Below, piece by piece: positions 9,007-17,292 of a stretch of 64,000 bases of DNA. Under the pieces are notes generated by a model, which did no database searches, was not told the DNA's origin, and saw only the letters and a program-made list of their open reading frames with translations. Source of the stretch: Streptomyces gardneri (GTDB lineage Bacteria; Actinomycetota; Actinomycetes; Streptomycetales; Streptomycetaceae). The stretch covers positions 21,847-85,846 of the forward strand of contig NZ_BJMN01000046.1 in assembly GCF_006539185.1 (NCBI RefSeq), given 5' to 3'. A program made the translations under genes and the position numbers. Each line of letters opens with the position of its first letter. Positions within the stretch are counted from its first letter, which is position 1.

Positions 9007-11166
9007 TCAGACCTTGACGAGGTCCGGCTTCGCGGGCGCGTCCTCACCGGTCGACGCGGCGAGGCCCTCGCCCTCCACGTCCACGCTCGGCAGGATCCGG
9101 TCCAGCCACTTCGGCAGCCACCAGGCCTTGTGGCCGAGGAGCGCGAGCACGGCCGGGACGATCGCCATGCGGACCACGAAGGCGTCGAAGAGGACCGCGA
9201 CGGCCAGGCCGAAGCCGATCATCTTGATCATCTGGTCGTCCATGCCGATGAAGCCGGAGAAGACCGCGATCATGATGACCGCCGCGGCGACGACCACCCG
9301 GGCGCTGTGCCGGAAGCCGGTCACGATCGCCTCGCCGGGCCGCTCGCCGTGCACGTACGCCTCCCGCATCCGGGTCACGAGGAAGACCTCGTAGTCCATC
9401 GCGAGACCGAAGACGACACCCACCATGAAGATCGGCATCATCGACATGATCGGGCCGGTCTGCTCGACCCCGAAGAGGCTGCCGAGCCAGCCCCACTGGA
9501 AGACCGCGACGACCGCGCCGAGGGCCGCGACGACCGAGAGCAGGAAGCCGAGGGCCGCCTTCAGCGGCACCAGGATCGACCGGAAGACCACCGTCAGGAG
9601 CAGGAAGGCGAGGCCGACGACGAGTGCCAGGTAGGGCACGAGCGCGTCGTTCATCTTCTGCGAGAAGTCGATGTTCATCGCGGTCGCGCCGGTGACGAGG
9701 ACCTCGTCGCCGGTGGCGCCCCGGATGTCGTGGACCAGGTCCTCGGTGGCGCCCGAGGACGGACGGTCCTTCGGGACCACCGTGATCATCGCGGCGTCGC
9801 CGGCCTTGTTCGGGGTCGCCGGGGTGACGGCGGCCCAGCCTTCGAGGCCCTTGATCGTGGAGACGGCCTTGTCGGCGGTGGCCTTGTCGCCGTCGACGAC
9901 GACGAGCAGCGGGCCGTTGAAGCCGGGGCCGAAGCCGTCCGACAGCGCGTCGTACGCCCTGCGCTCGGTGGTGGAGGTGGGCTTGACGCCGTCGTCCGGC
10001 AGGCCCATCTCCAGGGAGGCGGCGGGCACGGCGATCGCACCGAGGCCGATGACGCCGACGAGCAGCACCATCAGGGGGCGGCGGATGACGAAGCGGGCCC
10101 AGCGGGTGCCGCCGTTGGGCTTATCGCTCACCTTCGCGGTGCCCTTGCGCTGCTTGCGGCCGACGATCTTGTCGCCGGCGAAGCCGAGCATCGCGGGGAT
10201 GAGGGTGAGTCCGATGAGGACGGCGATGACGACCGTGCCGGCGGCGGCGAAGCCCATCTTCGTCAGCATCGGGATGTTGACGACGGCCAGGCCGACCAGG
10301 GCGATGACGACGGTGAGTCCGGCGAAGACGACCGCCGAGCCCGCCGTGCCGACCGCACGGCCCGCCGCGTCCTCCTTCTCGCGCCCGTCGGCGAGCTCCG
10401 CGCGGTAGCGGGAGACGATGAAGAGGGCGTAGTCGATGCCGACCGCGAGGCCGATCATCATCGCGAGGGTGGAGGTGGTGGAGCCCAGGTCGAGGACGTT
10501 GGCGAGGGCCGTGATCGAGGAGACGCCGATGCCGACGCCGATGATCGCGGTGAGCAGCGGGAGTCCGGCGGCGACGAGCGAGCCGAAGGTGATGACGAGC
10601 ACGATGCCGGCGATGACGACGCCGATGGCCTCGCTCGCGCCCTGCTCGGGCATGCTCTGGAGGGCGTCACCGCCGACCTCGACGGTCAGCCCCTTGCCCT
10701 GCGCGCCCAGACCGGCCTGGGTGAGGGCTTCCCGGCTCTCGTCGGTCAGCTCCATCCCGCTGACCTTGTAGGAGACGGAGACGTAGGCGGTGGAGCCGTC
10801 CTTCGAGACGGCCTGCGCGGTGTACGGGTCGGTGACCGAGACGATCTGGTCCGAGCCGGACTTCAGCGCGGCGACGGTCTCCTCGACGACGGCCTTGTGG
10901 GCCGGGTCGGTCATCTTCTGGCCCTCGGGGGCCTTGAAGACGACACGGGCCGTGGCCCCGTCGGCGCCGGCGCCCGGGAAGCGCTCTTCGAGCAGGTCGA
11001 AGGCGCGCTGGGCCTCGGTGCCGGGGATCGAGAAGGAACTGGACGCGGGGGCGGGCGCGGTGGCGGCGCCGATACCGGCGACCGCCAGGAGCGCCACCCA
11101 GAGGAGGGCGACGAGCCGTCGGCGCCGGAAGGCGGAACGGCCCAGCTTGTAGAGGAACGTGGCCAC
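9007..11166 (-). CDS. MMPL/RND-family transporter
   Basis: About 719 residues with the MMPL arrangement: one N-terminal helix (LVALLWVALLAVAGIG), an extracytoplasmic loop, a bundle of five to six helices, a second loop and a second bundle ending near PSV. The motifs GLAVGIDYALFIVSRYR and GLAMDYEVFLVTRMRE are the duplicated helix-4 signatures containing the proton-relay Asp. These carriers export lipids, siderophores or drugs using the proton gradient. GTG at 11166 is preferred over an upstream ATG because GGGAG lies about 9 bases before it. The gene follows a TetR repressor on the same strand (108 bases apart) and is its likely target. Confidence 0.9.
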   Translation of the reverse strand: MATFLYKLGRSAFRRRRLVALLWVALLAVAGIGAATAPAPASSSFSIPGTEAQRAFDLLEERFPGAGADGATARVVFKAPEGQKMTDPAHKAVVEETVAALKSGSDQIVSVTDPYTAQAVSKDGSTAYVSVSYKVSGMELTDESREALTQAGLGAQGKGLTVEVGGDALQSMPEQGASEAIGVVIAGIVLVITFGSLVAAGLPLLTAIIGVGIGVSSITALANVLDLGSTTSTLAMMIGLAVGIDYALFIVSRYRAELADGREKEDAAGRAVGTAGSAVVFAGLTVVIALVGLAVVNIPMLTKMGFAAAGTVVIAVLIGLTLIPAMLGFAGDKIVGRKQRKGTAKVSDKPNGGTRWARFVIRRPLMVLLVGVIGLGAIAVPAASLEMGLPDDGVKPTSTTERRAYDALSDGFGPGFNGPLLVVVDGDKATADKAVSTIKGLEGWAAVTPATPNKAGDAAMITVVPKDRPSSGATEDLVHDIRGATGDEVLVTGATAMNIDFSQKMNDALVPYLALVVGLAFLLLTVVFRSILVPLKAALGFLLSVVAALGAVVAVFQWGWLGSLFGVEQTGPIMSMMPIFMVGVVFGLAMDYEVFLVTRMREAYVHGERPGEAIVTGFRHSARVVVAAAVIMIAVFSGFIGMDDQMIKMIGFGLAVAVLFDAFVVRMAIVPAVLALLGHKAWWLPKWLDRILPSVDVEGEGLAASTGEDAPAKPDLVKV

Positions 11167-11274
11167 GGGGGCGTACTCCCATTGTGGGGCGGGACAGGAC
11201 ATGGGGAGCCGGCCCGACGGCGTGAGCGGTTCGACGTCAGGTGGAGAAAGGGTCCAGCGGTACTGCGGGGAGGA

Positions 11275-11847
11275 TCAGACGCCGAGTGAGGGGAGCACGA
11301 CGGCGTCGAAGTACGCGCTGAGGAAGGCGCGGTCGACCGGCTGATCCTCGATCAGCGGGCGGGCGATGAACGCACCGATCAGCATGTGCGGAACGAGCTT
11401 CAGCGCCGGGTTGTCGGCGGCGACCTCGCCCCTGCGGACCGCTCGTTGCAGCACTTCGTCGAGGCCGTTCATCTCGGGTTCGATGAGCAGCTCGCGCAGC
11501 GCGCGGTGCAGTTCGGGGTTGGTGTGGACGGCATGGGCAAGGCCCCGCATCAGCGCGGCGTCCTTGTCCATCTGGCAGTCGTCGGTGTGGGCGAGCATCT
11601 CCTCGATGTCGCCGCGCAGCGAGCCGGTGTCGATCTCGGAGAGAGAGGCGGGCTTGTTGGCGCGGAGCGCCCGGGCGACCAGCTCCGGCTTGCTCCCCCA
11701 CTGGCGGTAGAGGGTGGCCTTGCTGGAGTGGGTGCGGGCGGCGACGGCGTCCATGGTGAGGGCGTCGTAGCCGACCTCGCGGAGGAGGTCGAGCACGGCC
11801 GTGTACAGCTCGGACTCCCGCTCGGGAGTGAGTCTGCTGCGAGCCAT
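11275..11847 (-). CDS. TetR-family repressor
   Basis: A 190-residue regulator. Residues 1-55 are the TetR DNA-binding domain (LTMDAVAARTHSSKATLYRQWGSK, helix-turn-helix ending in YRQWGSK); the rest is a helical ligand-binding domain. The ATG has GGAGGAG upstream. Two identical-armed 15-bp palindromes lie upstream, the nearer one 28 bases from the start, as expected for autoregulation. The downstream MMPL exporter on the same strand is the natural target and its substrate the likely inducer. The divergent tricorn gene could also be controlled through the second palindrome. Confidence 0.92.
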   Translation of the reverse strand: MARSRLTPERESELYTAVLDLLREVGYDALTMDAVAARTHSSKATLYRQWGSKPELVARALRANKPASLSEIDTGSLRGDIEEMLAHTDDCQMDKDAALMRGLAHAVHTNPELHRALRELLIEPEMNGLDEVLQRAVRRGEVAADNPALKLVPHMLIGAFIARPLIEDQPVDRAFLSAYFDAVVLPSLGV

Positions 11848-11874
11848 GCCGGCTCCTCCGATCCGATGGTGCGA

Positions 11875-11889
11875 ACGAAACGGTTTCGT
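11875..11889. promoter_or_regulatory. TetR operator 1 (15-bp palindrome)
   Basis: ACGAAAC and GTTTCGT are perfect 7-bp inverted arms around one central G. The site lies 28 bases upstream of the TetR start codon, within its own promoter region. An identical-armed copy lies 46 bases away, centre to centre. Confidence 0.75.
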
Positions 11890-11920
11890 ACAGTACGAAG
11901 ATACCCCCGCCCTCAACGAA

Positions 11921-11935
11921 ACGAAACCGTTTCGT
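11921..11935. promoter_or_regulatory. TetR operator 2 (15-bp palindrome)
   Basis: ACGAAAC-C-GTTTCGT differs from operator 1 only at the central base. It lies 75 bases before the tricorn start and 74 before the TetR start, so it could act on both divergent promoters. Confidence 0.75.
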
Positions 11936-12009
11936 ACGTGTCCTGGCCCACACGCACAGGCACACACGTACGAGTTGCCGCGCCCCCTCCGCGCGGAAAG
12001 CATGTACAG

Positions 12010-15000
12010 GTGAGTGACGACGTCGCGTATCTCCGGTTTCCGCACCTCCACGACGACCTGCTGTGCTTCGCGGCCGAGGACGATCTCTGGATCGCGCCCC
12101 TCGTCCCCGAGGGCCACCGCCCCGGCCGGGCCTGGCGACTGACCGTCGACCGCACCCGGGTCGGCCACCCGCGCTTCTCGCCGGACGGCCGCCACATCGC
12201 GTACACGAACTGGCGCAGCCTCGACCCGGAGATCCATCTCGTCCCCATCGACGGCGGCTCCGCCCGGCGCCTCACCTACTGGGGCTCCACCGACACCCGG
12301 GTCTGCGGCTGGACGCCCCCGGACCCCGACCGGGACGGCCGCTCCGACATCCTCGCCGTCTCCTCGCACGGGCAGCCCTTCTCGTACTACTCCTGGGCCT
12401 ACACCGTCCCCACCGACGGCTCCCCCGGCCTCCGCATGCCCTGGGGCCCGGTCTCCGACATCAGCGTCACCGACGACCCCGGCGTCTGCGGCCACCCCGA
12501 CGCCACCGGCAACGTCGGCGACCGCCGCACCCTCCTCCTCACCGGAAAGCCGCCGCACGAGCCGGCCGCCTGGAAGCGCTACCTCGGCGGCGCCACCGGT
12601 CGCCTCTGGCTGCACGGCGAACGGCTGCTGCCCGACATCGGCGGCCACCTGGACTGCGCGATGGCCGTCGACGGCCGGATCGCCTTCCTCTCCGACCACG
12701 AGGGCGTCGGCAACCTCTACTCCTGCCTGCCCGACGGCACCGACCTGCGCCGCCACACCGACCACGACGCCTTCTACGCCCGGCACGCCTCCAGCGACGG
12801 CCGCCGGGTCGTCTACCAGTGCGCGGGCGAGCTGTGGATCGTCGACACCCTCACGGCCGACTCCCGCCCCCGGAAGCTGGAGGTCCGGCTCGGCGGGCAG
12901 CGCGTCGGCCGCCGCCACTACCAGGTGCCCGCCGCCCACCACGTCGACGCGGTCTCCGTCGACGAGACCGGCCGGGCCAGCGCCGTCTCCGTCCGCGGCA
13001 GCCTGTACTGGCTCACGCACCGCGACGGCCCGGCCCGCACGATCATCGACACCCCGGGCGTCCGCGTCCGGCTGCCCGAGATGCTCGGCAGCGGCGGCCA
13101 GGTCGCGTACGTCACCGACGCCGAGGGCGAGGACGCCATCGAGGTCGCCTACCTGCCGCGGGCCAGCGGCGACCGGCCGCCGCGCCGGCTCGCCTCGGGC
13201 CGGCTCGGCCGGGTCGAGGAGCTCATCTCCGACCCGGACGGCGAGCGGCTCGCGATCGCCTCCCACGACGGGCGGCTCCTCCTCATCACCGTGTCCGAGG
13301 ACGCGGCTGCCGTCGCGAACACCGAAGACACCGCGGACACAGAAGACACCGCGGACACCGCGGACACCGCGGACACCGAGGACACCGAGGACACCGGCGA
13401 GGACGCCACCGGGGGCTCCGCGGGAGGCTCCGAGGAAGGCGAGGTCATCGAGCTGATCCGGTCCGTCAACGGCCCCGTCCGCGACCTCGCCTTCTCCCCC
13501 GACGGCGCCTGGCTCACCTGGTCCCACCCCGGCATCGGCCGCTCCCTGCGCTCCATCAAGATGGCCCGCATCTCGGGGCCCGGCGCCCGGACCGTCGTCG
13601 ACGTCACCAACGGCCGCTTCGAGGACGAGAACCCGGTCTTCACCCGGGACGGCCGCTATCTCGCCTTCCTCTCCTGGCGGGGCTTCGACCCGGTGTACGA
13701 CGTGCACACCGGCGACCTGTCGTTCCCGCTCGGCTGCCGCCCCTACCTCGTGCCGCTCTCCTCCGCGACGCCCTCCCCCTTCGCGCTGCTGCCCGACGGG
13801 CGCCCCGCGGCCGGCGGCCTCGACCCCGCCGACGACGACACGGACACCGGCGACGGCACGGTCACCGTCGAGATCGAGGGGCTCCCCGACCGGGTCAGCC
13901 CCATCCCGGTCGCCGCCTCCAAGTACTCCGCGCTGCACCCCGTCAGCGGCGGCGGGCTGGTCTGGCTGCGCTGGCCGATCTCGGGCGCGCTCGGCGAGAC
14001 CTTCGCCAATCCGGCCGACACCTCGGGCCGCCCCTCGCTCGAACACTTCACCATCACCAAGGCCCGCAAGACCGAACTCGCCAAGGACCTCGACTGGTTC
14101 GCGGTCAGCGGCGACGGCACCCGGCTCGTCGTCGCCGACGAGGGCGAGCTGCGGGCCGTGCCCTCCACCGAGTCCGGGGACGGCGACTCCACCGTCTACC
14201 TGGACCTGCGGCGCATCCTCCACGAGGTCGACCCGGGCGCCGAGTGGCGCCAGGCCTTCGACGAGGCCGGCCGGATCGTCCGCGCCTACTTCTGGGAACC
14301 CGGCATGGGCGGCGTCGACTGGCGGGCGGTCCTCGACCAGTACCGGCCGCTCGTCGAACGGGTCTCCTCCCCCGACGAGTTCGCCGACCTGCTCCGCGAG
14401 GTCGCCGGCGAACTGGGCACCTCGCACGCGTACGTCACCCCCGCCCGCCGCAACGAGGGCCCGCCGCACTACCAGCGGCCCATGGGCCTGCTCGGCGCCA
14501 ACCTCGTACCCAGGGAGGCCGGCTGGACGGTGAAGCGGATCCTGCCCGGCGAGTCCTCCGACTCCAAGGCCCGCTCCCCGCTCGCCGGCACCGGCATCCG
14601 CGAGGGCGCCGTCCTCACCCATGTCGACGGCCGGCCCGTCGACCCGGTCGCCGGCCCGTACCCGCTGCTCTCCGGCACCGGCGGCACCACCGTCGAGCTG
14701 ACCTTCACCCCCGCCGAGGGCGAGGGCCGCTCCCGCCGCGTCGCCGTCGTCCCGCTCGTCGACGAACGCCCGCTGCGCTACCAGGACTGGGTCGCCAAGC
14801 GCCGGGCGGTGGTCCGGGAGCTCAGCGGCGGCCGCTGCGGCTACCTCCACATCCCCGACATGGGCGGCTCCGGCTGGGCGCAGTTCAACCGCGACCTGCG
14901 CATGGAGGTCTCCCGGCCCGCGCTCATCGTCGACGTCCGCGGCAACGCCGGCGGCAACATCAGCGAGCTGGTCATAGAGAAACTCACCCGCAGGATCCTC

Positions 15001-15474
15001 GGCTGGGACCTCACCCGGAACGCCCAGCCCGTCTCGTACGCCTCGAACGCCCCGCGCGGCCCCGTCGTCGCGCTCGCCGACGAGGCCACCTCCTCCGACG
15101 GCGACATGATCACCGCCGCCTTCAAGCTCCTCGGCCTCGGTCCCGTCGTCGGGCAGCGCACCTGGGGCGGGGTCGTCGGCATGACCGGCCGTCACCGGCT
15201 CGGCGACGGCACCCAGATCACGGTCCCGATGAACGCGGCCTGGTTCCCCGAGTACGGCTGGTCCCTGGAGAACCACGGCGTCGAACCCGACCTCGCGGTC
15301 CTGCGCACCCCCCTCGACTGGGCCGAGGGCCGGCACGCCCAGCTCGACGACGCCGTGCACGTCGCCCTCTCGCTCCTCGACGAGACCCCGCCGGCCAGCC
15401 CCCCGGGCTACGAGGCGGTCCCCGACCGCTCCCGCCCGAAACTGCCGCCGCGGCCCACGGGGCCGGCCGGATAG
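12010..15474 (+). CDS. Tricorn protease homologue
   Basis: A 1154-residue protein with tricorn architecture: an N-terminal beta-propeller region (repeated FSPDGRHIAY-type blades) to about residue 670, a PDZ-like segment near 855-915 and the C-terminal tail-protease core. In Thermoplasma tricorn the catalytic residues are a Ser-His pair and a Ser-Asp pair. Here they correspond to Ser805-His806 (GTSHAY) and Ser1029-Asp1030 (SSDGD). Tricorn cuts peptides released by the proteasome in the cytoplasm. An unusual Thr/Asp/Glu/Ala repeat interrupts the propeller at residues 437-464. GTG at 12010 is chosen from homology to the N-terminal strand YLRFPHLHDD, with GGAAAG nine bases upstream. It is divergent from TetR and shares its operator region. 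Confidence 0.9.
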   Translation: MSDDVAYLRFPHLHDDLLCFAAEDDLWIAPLVPEGHRPGRAWRLTVDRTRVGHPRFSPDGRHIAYTNWRSLDPEIHLVPIDGGSARRLTYWGSTDTRVCGWTPPDPDRDGRSDILAVSSHGQPFSYYSWAYTVPTDGSPGLRMPWGPVSDISVTDDPGVCGHPDATGNVGDRRTLLLTGKPPHEPAAWKRYLGGATGRLWLHGERLLPDIGGHLDCAMAVDGRIAFLSDHEGVGNLYSCLPDGTDLRRHTDHDAFYARHASSDGRRVVYQCAGELWIVDTLTADSRPRKLEVRLGGQRVGRRHYQVPAAHHVDAVSVDETGRASAVSVRGSLYWLTHRDGPARTIIDTPGVRVRLPEMLGSGGQVAYVTDAEGEDAIEVAYLPRASGDRPPRRLASGRLGRVEELISDPDGERLAIASHDGRLLLITVSEDAAAVANTEDTADTEDTADTADTADTEDTEDTGEDATGGSAGGSEEGEVIELIRSVNGPVRDLAFSPDGAWLTWSHPGIGRSLRSIKMARISGPGARTVVDVTNGRFEDENPVFTRDGRYLAFLSWRGFDPVYDVHTGDLSFPLGCRPYLVPLSSATPSPFALLPDGRPAAGGLDPADDDTDTGDGTVTVEIEGLPDRVSPIPVAASKYSALHPVSGGGLVWLRWPISGALGETFANPADTSGRPSLEHFTITKARKTELAKDLDWFAVSGDGTRLVVADEGELRAVPSTESGDGDSTVYLDLRRILHEVDPGAEWRQAFDEAGRIVRAYFWEPGMGGVDWRAVLDQYRPLVERVSSPDEFADLLREVAGELGTSHAYVTPARRNEGPPHYQRPMGLLGANLVPREAGWTVKRILPGESSDSKARSPLAGTGIREGAVLTHVDGRPVDPVAGPYPLLSGTGGTTVELTFTPAEGEGRSRRVAVVPLVDERPLRYQDWVAKRRAVVRELSGGRCGYLHIPDMGGSGWAQFNRDLRMEVSRPALIVDVRGNAGGNISELVIEKLTRRILGWDLTRNAQPVSYASNAPRGPVVALADEATSSDGDMITAAFKLLGLGPVVGQRTWGGVVGMTGRHRLGDGTQITVPMNAAWFPEYGWSLENHGVEPDLAVLRTPLDWAEGRHAQLDDAVHVALSLLDETPPASPPGYEAVPDRSRPKLPPRPTGPAG
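13318..13402 (+). repeat. 9-bp tandem repeat inside the tricorn gene
   Basis: The unit is GACACC plus GCG, GAG or a close variant, about nine units, encoding alternating EDT and ADT tripeptides. It inserts a charged, probably disordered loop into the propeller. Confidence 0.85.
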
Positions 15475-15519
15475 GACCGCCCGAGCCCGGCATGATCCGA
15501 AAGGCAGGCCCTAGGCCCG

Positions 15520-15558
15520 GGCGCGGCCCGCACGGAAGCCCTACGTGCGGGCCGCGCC
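15520..15558. terminator. Bidirectional hairpin between tricorn and GNAT genes
   Basis: A perfect 14-bp G/C stem (15520-15533 pairing with 15545-15558) with an 11-base loop. The loop contains the stop codon of the minus-strand GNAT gene, so the hairpin starts inside that coding region. No U-tract follows on either strand. Confidence 0.65.
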
Positions 15559-16035
15559 GAGGTCCAGCTCGTACGAGGTGCCCGGCTCGCCGTCCAGCGT
15601 CACGCTCCCGACCGCGCCGAAGCCGACCCGCCCGAGCACGGCCCTCGACCCCGCGTTGTCGAGGGTCGTGGCGGCGGTCAGCCGCGTCAGCCCGTACGCC
15701 TCCCGCGCCAGTCGGCACACCTCGCGCACCCCGGCCGTCGCCACACCCCGCCCGGTCGCCTTCTCGGCGACCCGGTAGCCGAGCTCGGCGGCCCCGTCGA
15801 CGGCGTCCACGAGGTTGAAGCGGCCGAGTACCTCCCCGTCCTCCGCCACCAGGACGTGGAAGTGGATCGCACCGGTCTCCTGCTCGTCGAGGAGCGCCCG
15901 GTGCCGGTCCTCGAACTCCTCGAAGAACGCGTCTCCCCGGTCGGGCACGGAGGCGGCGAAGTAGGCCCTGTTGTCCCGCTCGAACGCGAGCAGGGCGGGC
16001 GCGTGGTCGGGGCGCAGTCGCTGCAGTTCAGGCAT
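15541..16035 (-). CDS. GNAT-family N-acetyltransferase (RimJ/RimL-like)
   Basis: A 164-residue acetyltransferase. The acetyl-CoA binding motif is KATGRGVATAGVREVC (R/Q-x-x-G-x-G/A type) near residue 92, after the ELGYRV strand, and ends with LGRVGFGAVG, the usual C-terminal strand of RimJ-like enzymes. It may acetylate a protein N-terminus, an amine or a drug; the substrate is unknown. There is no ribosome site before the ATG. Instead TACCGT lies 7 bases upstream, fitting a leaderless transcript. The stop codon falls in the loop of a strong hairpin shared with the convergent tricorn gene. Confidence 0.88.
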   Translation of the reverse strand: MPELQRLRPDHAPALLAFERDNRAYFAASVPDRGDAFFEEFEDRHRALLDEQETGAIHFHVLVAEDGEVLGRFNLVDAVDGAAELGYRVAEKATGRGVATAGVREVCRLAREAYGLTRLTAATTLDNAGSRAVLGRVGFGAVGSVTLDGEPGTSYELDLGAART

Positions 16036-16164
16036 GGGGGGCACGGTATGCGCTCGCCTGGGAAAGGGCGCCCTAATATCCTGCGGCCCGGGGCCGGTCA
16101 CGGCGGAAACCCGCCGGGCGGAGCACGCCGTCCAGGATGCAGAAGATGCAGAACAGGAAGCCGC

Positions 16165-17007
16165 ATGCCCGATCGACAATCGACCGGCCAGACCCTCATC
16201 CAGTCCGTCCAGCGCGCCGTCCACCTCCTGCGCGCCCTGAACCACCGGGGCGGCAGCGCCAGCGCCAAACAGCTCGCGCGCGACACCGACCTGCCACTTC
16301 CCACCGCGTACCACCTGCTGCGCACCCTCTGCCACGAGGGCCTGGTGACCAAGGACCGCCACGGGTACGCCCTCGCGGACGCCGGCGGGCTCGCGATCCC
16401 GCAGTCCTCCGCTCCCGAGAGCCTGCCCACCCAGGAGTGGGCCGACCATCTCAGTCTGGAACTCGACGCCGCCGTCTACTTCGTCGTCTACCGCGAGGGC
16501 GAGATCCGGGTCACGACGGCCTCCCGCAACCCCGACTGCCCGCCCGTCAGCGAGTGGGCCGACTTCCGCCTCACCGGCCATGCGCACGCCGCCGGCCAGG
16601 TGCTCCTCGCGCAGCTCGGCGACGAGGAGCGCGCCGACCATCTCGACCGGCACCCCGCGACCCCGCTCACCCGGCACACGGTGGCGGGCCGCGCCGCCAT
16701 CGAGCGCCGCCTCGCCTCCCAGCGGCGCGGGACGCCCCTCCTCGAGTACGAGGAGTACGCCCTCGGCTCCGTCTGCGCCGCCGTCCCCATCACGGTCGGC
16801 TCCTCGGCCGCCGCCCTGGCGATATCCCTCCCGTCCGCCCGGACGGCCGACCTCAGCCTGCTCGCGCGCCGCCTCCAGGACCGCGCCGAGAGCGTCCTCC
16901 TCGACCGGACCTTCTCGATCACCCCGCACGCGCCCCGCCCGGGAACGCGCGAAGGCGCACCCGGCGTCCCGGGTGCGCCTTCGAGGAGCGGGCGTCAGGC
17001 GTCGTAG
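16165..17007 (+). CDS. IclR-family transcriptional regulator
   Basis: A 280-residue regulator. Residues 10-75 form the winged helix (SVQRAVHLLRAL, then LARDTDLPLPTAYHLLRTL and GLVTKD), the standard IclR N-terminal domain. Residues 85-255 match the effector-binding domain (FRLTGHAHAAGQVLLA, then YEEYALGSVCAAVPI). IclR proteins usually control nearby catabolic genes, but none is obviously linked here. GGAAG precedes the ATG. The last ~25 residues are Pro/Gly-rich and their codons contain a perfect 14-bp hairpin. The gene end overlaps the convergent small-protein gene by 13 bases. Confidence 0.88.
   Translation: MPDRQSTGQTLIQSVQRAVHLLRALNHRGGSASAKQLARDTDLPLPTAYHLLRTLCHEGLVTKDRHGYALADAGGLAIPQSSAPESLPTQEWADHLSLELDAAVYFVVYREGEIRVTTASRNPDCPPVSEWADFRLTGHAHAAGQVLLAQLGDEERADHLDRHPATPLTRHTVAGRAAIERRLASQRRGTPLLEYEEYALGSVCAAVPITVGSSAAALAISLPSARTADLSLLARRLQDRAESVLLDRTFSITPHAPRPGTREGAPGVPGAPSRSGRQAS
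16951..16982. terminator. Hairpin overlapping the IclR 3' coding end
   Basis: Perfect 14-bp stem 16951-16964 with 16969-16982 and a 4-base loop. It lies 13 bases past the stop of the minus-strand small-protein gene, so it is placed to terminate that transcript, but it is still inside the plus-strand IclR coding region. Confidence 0.65.
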
Positions 17008-17180
17008 TCCTGGTCGAAACGGTCCTGGGCCTCCTGCTGGGCCCTGCGCGTCTCGGCCTCGGTGCGGTCACGGCCCTGGGAGGCACGCTCGGACGCCTCG
17101 TCCTTCGCGTTGCCCCTGGCCTGCTTGGCCTGCGCCTGGAGCTGCTCCGCCTTGTCGCTGAACTGGTCTCGCTTACCCAT
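16995..17180 (-). CDS. Small hydrophilic protein (CsbD-like composition)
   Basis: A 61-residue, very charged protein (rich in Gln, Ala, Arg, Glu, Asp and Lys) with no hydrophobic stretch. The heptad-like KAEQLQAQAKQARGNAKDEA suggests a single long amphipathic helix or intrinsic disorder. Composition resembles small stress-related proteins such as CsbD, but no family is certain. The ATG has AGGAG about 10 bases upstream. The start and the hydrophilic coding pattern support a real gene. It overlaps the end of IclR on the other strand and is followed by a strong hairpin. Confidence 0.75.
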   Translation of the reverse strand: MGKRDQFSDKAEQLQAQAKQARGNAKDEASERASQGRDRTEAETRRAQQEAQDRFDQDYDA

Positions 17181-17292
17181 GAAGGTTCACTCCTAGGAGG
17201 GTGTGAGGGGGACCCGGGGACATCGCGCCCCTTGGGTCCCGATCAGCCTTGCACGGGCGAACATTCCACGCATGTCGATCGAATACGCCCTG

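Noticed and set aside
11386..12009. Upstream in-frame extension of the tricorn reading frame
   Set aside because: It runs antisense through TetR and the operators and shows no domain. The conserved protein begins at GTG 12010.
11275..15360. A 1361-codon open frame on the minus strand opposite the tricorn gene, running into TetR
   Set aside because: Only the last 190 codons (TetR) are real. The rest is a Val/Gly/Asp/Ala-rich shadow produced by high third-position G+C of the opposite gene.
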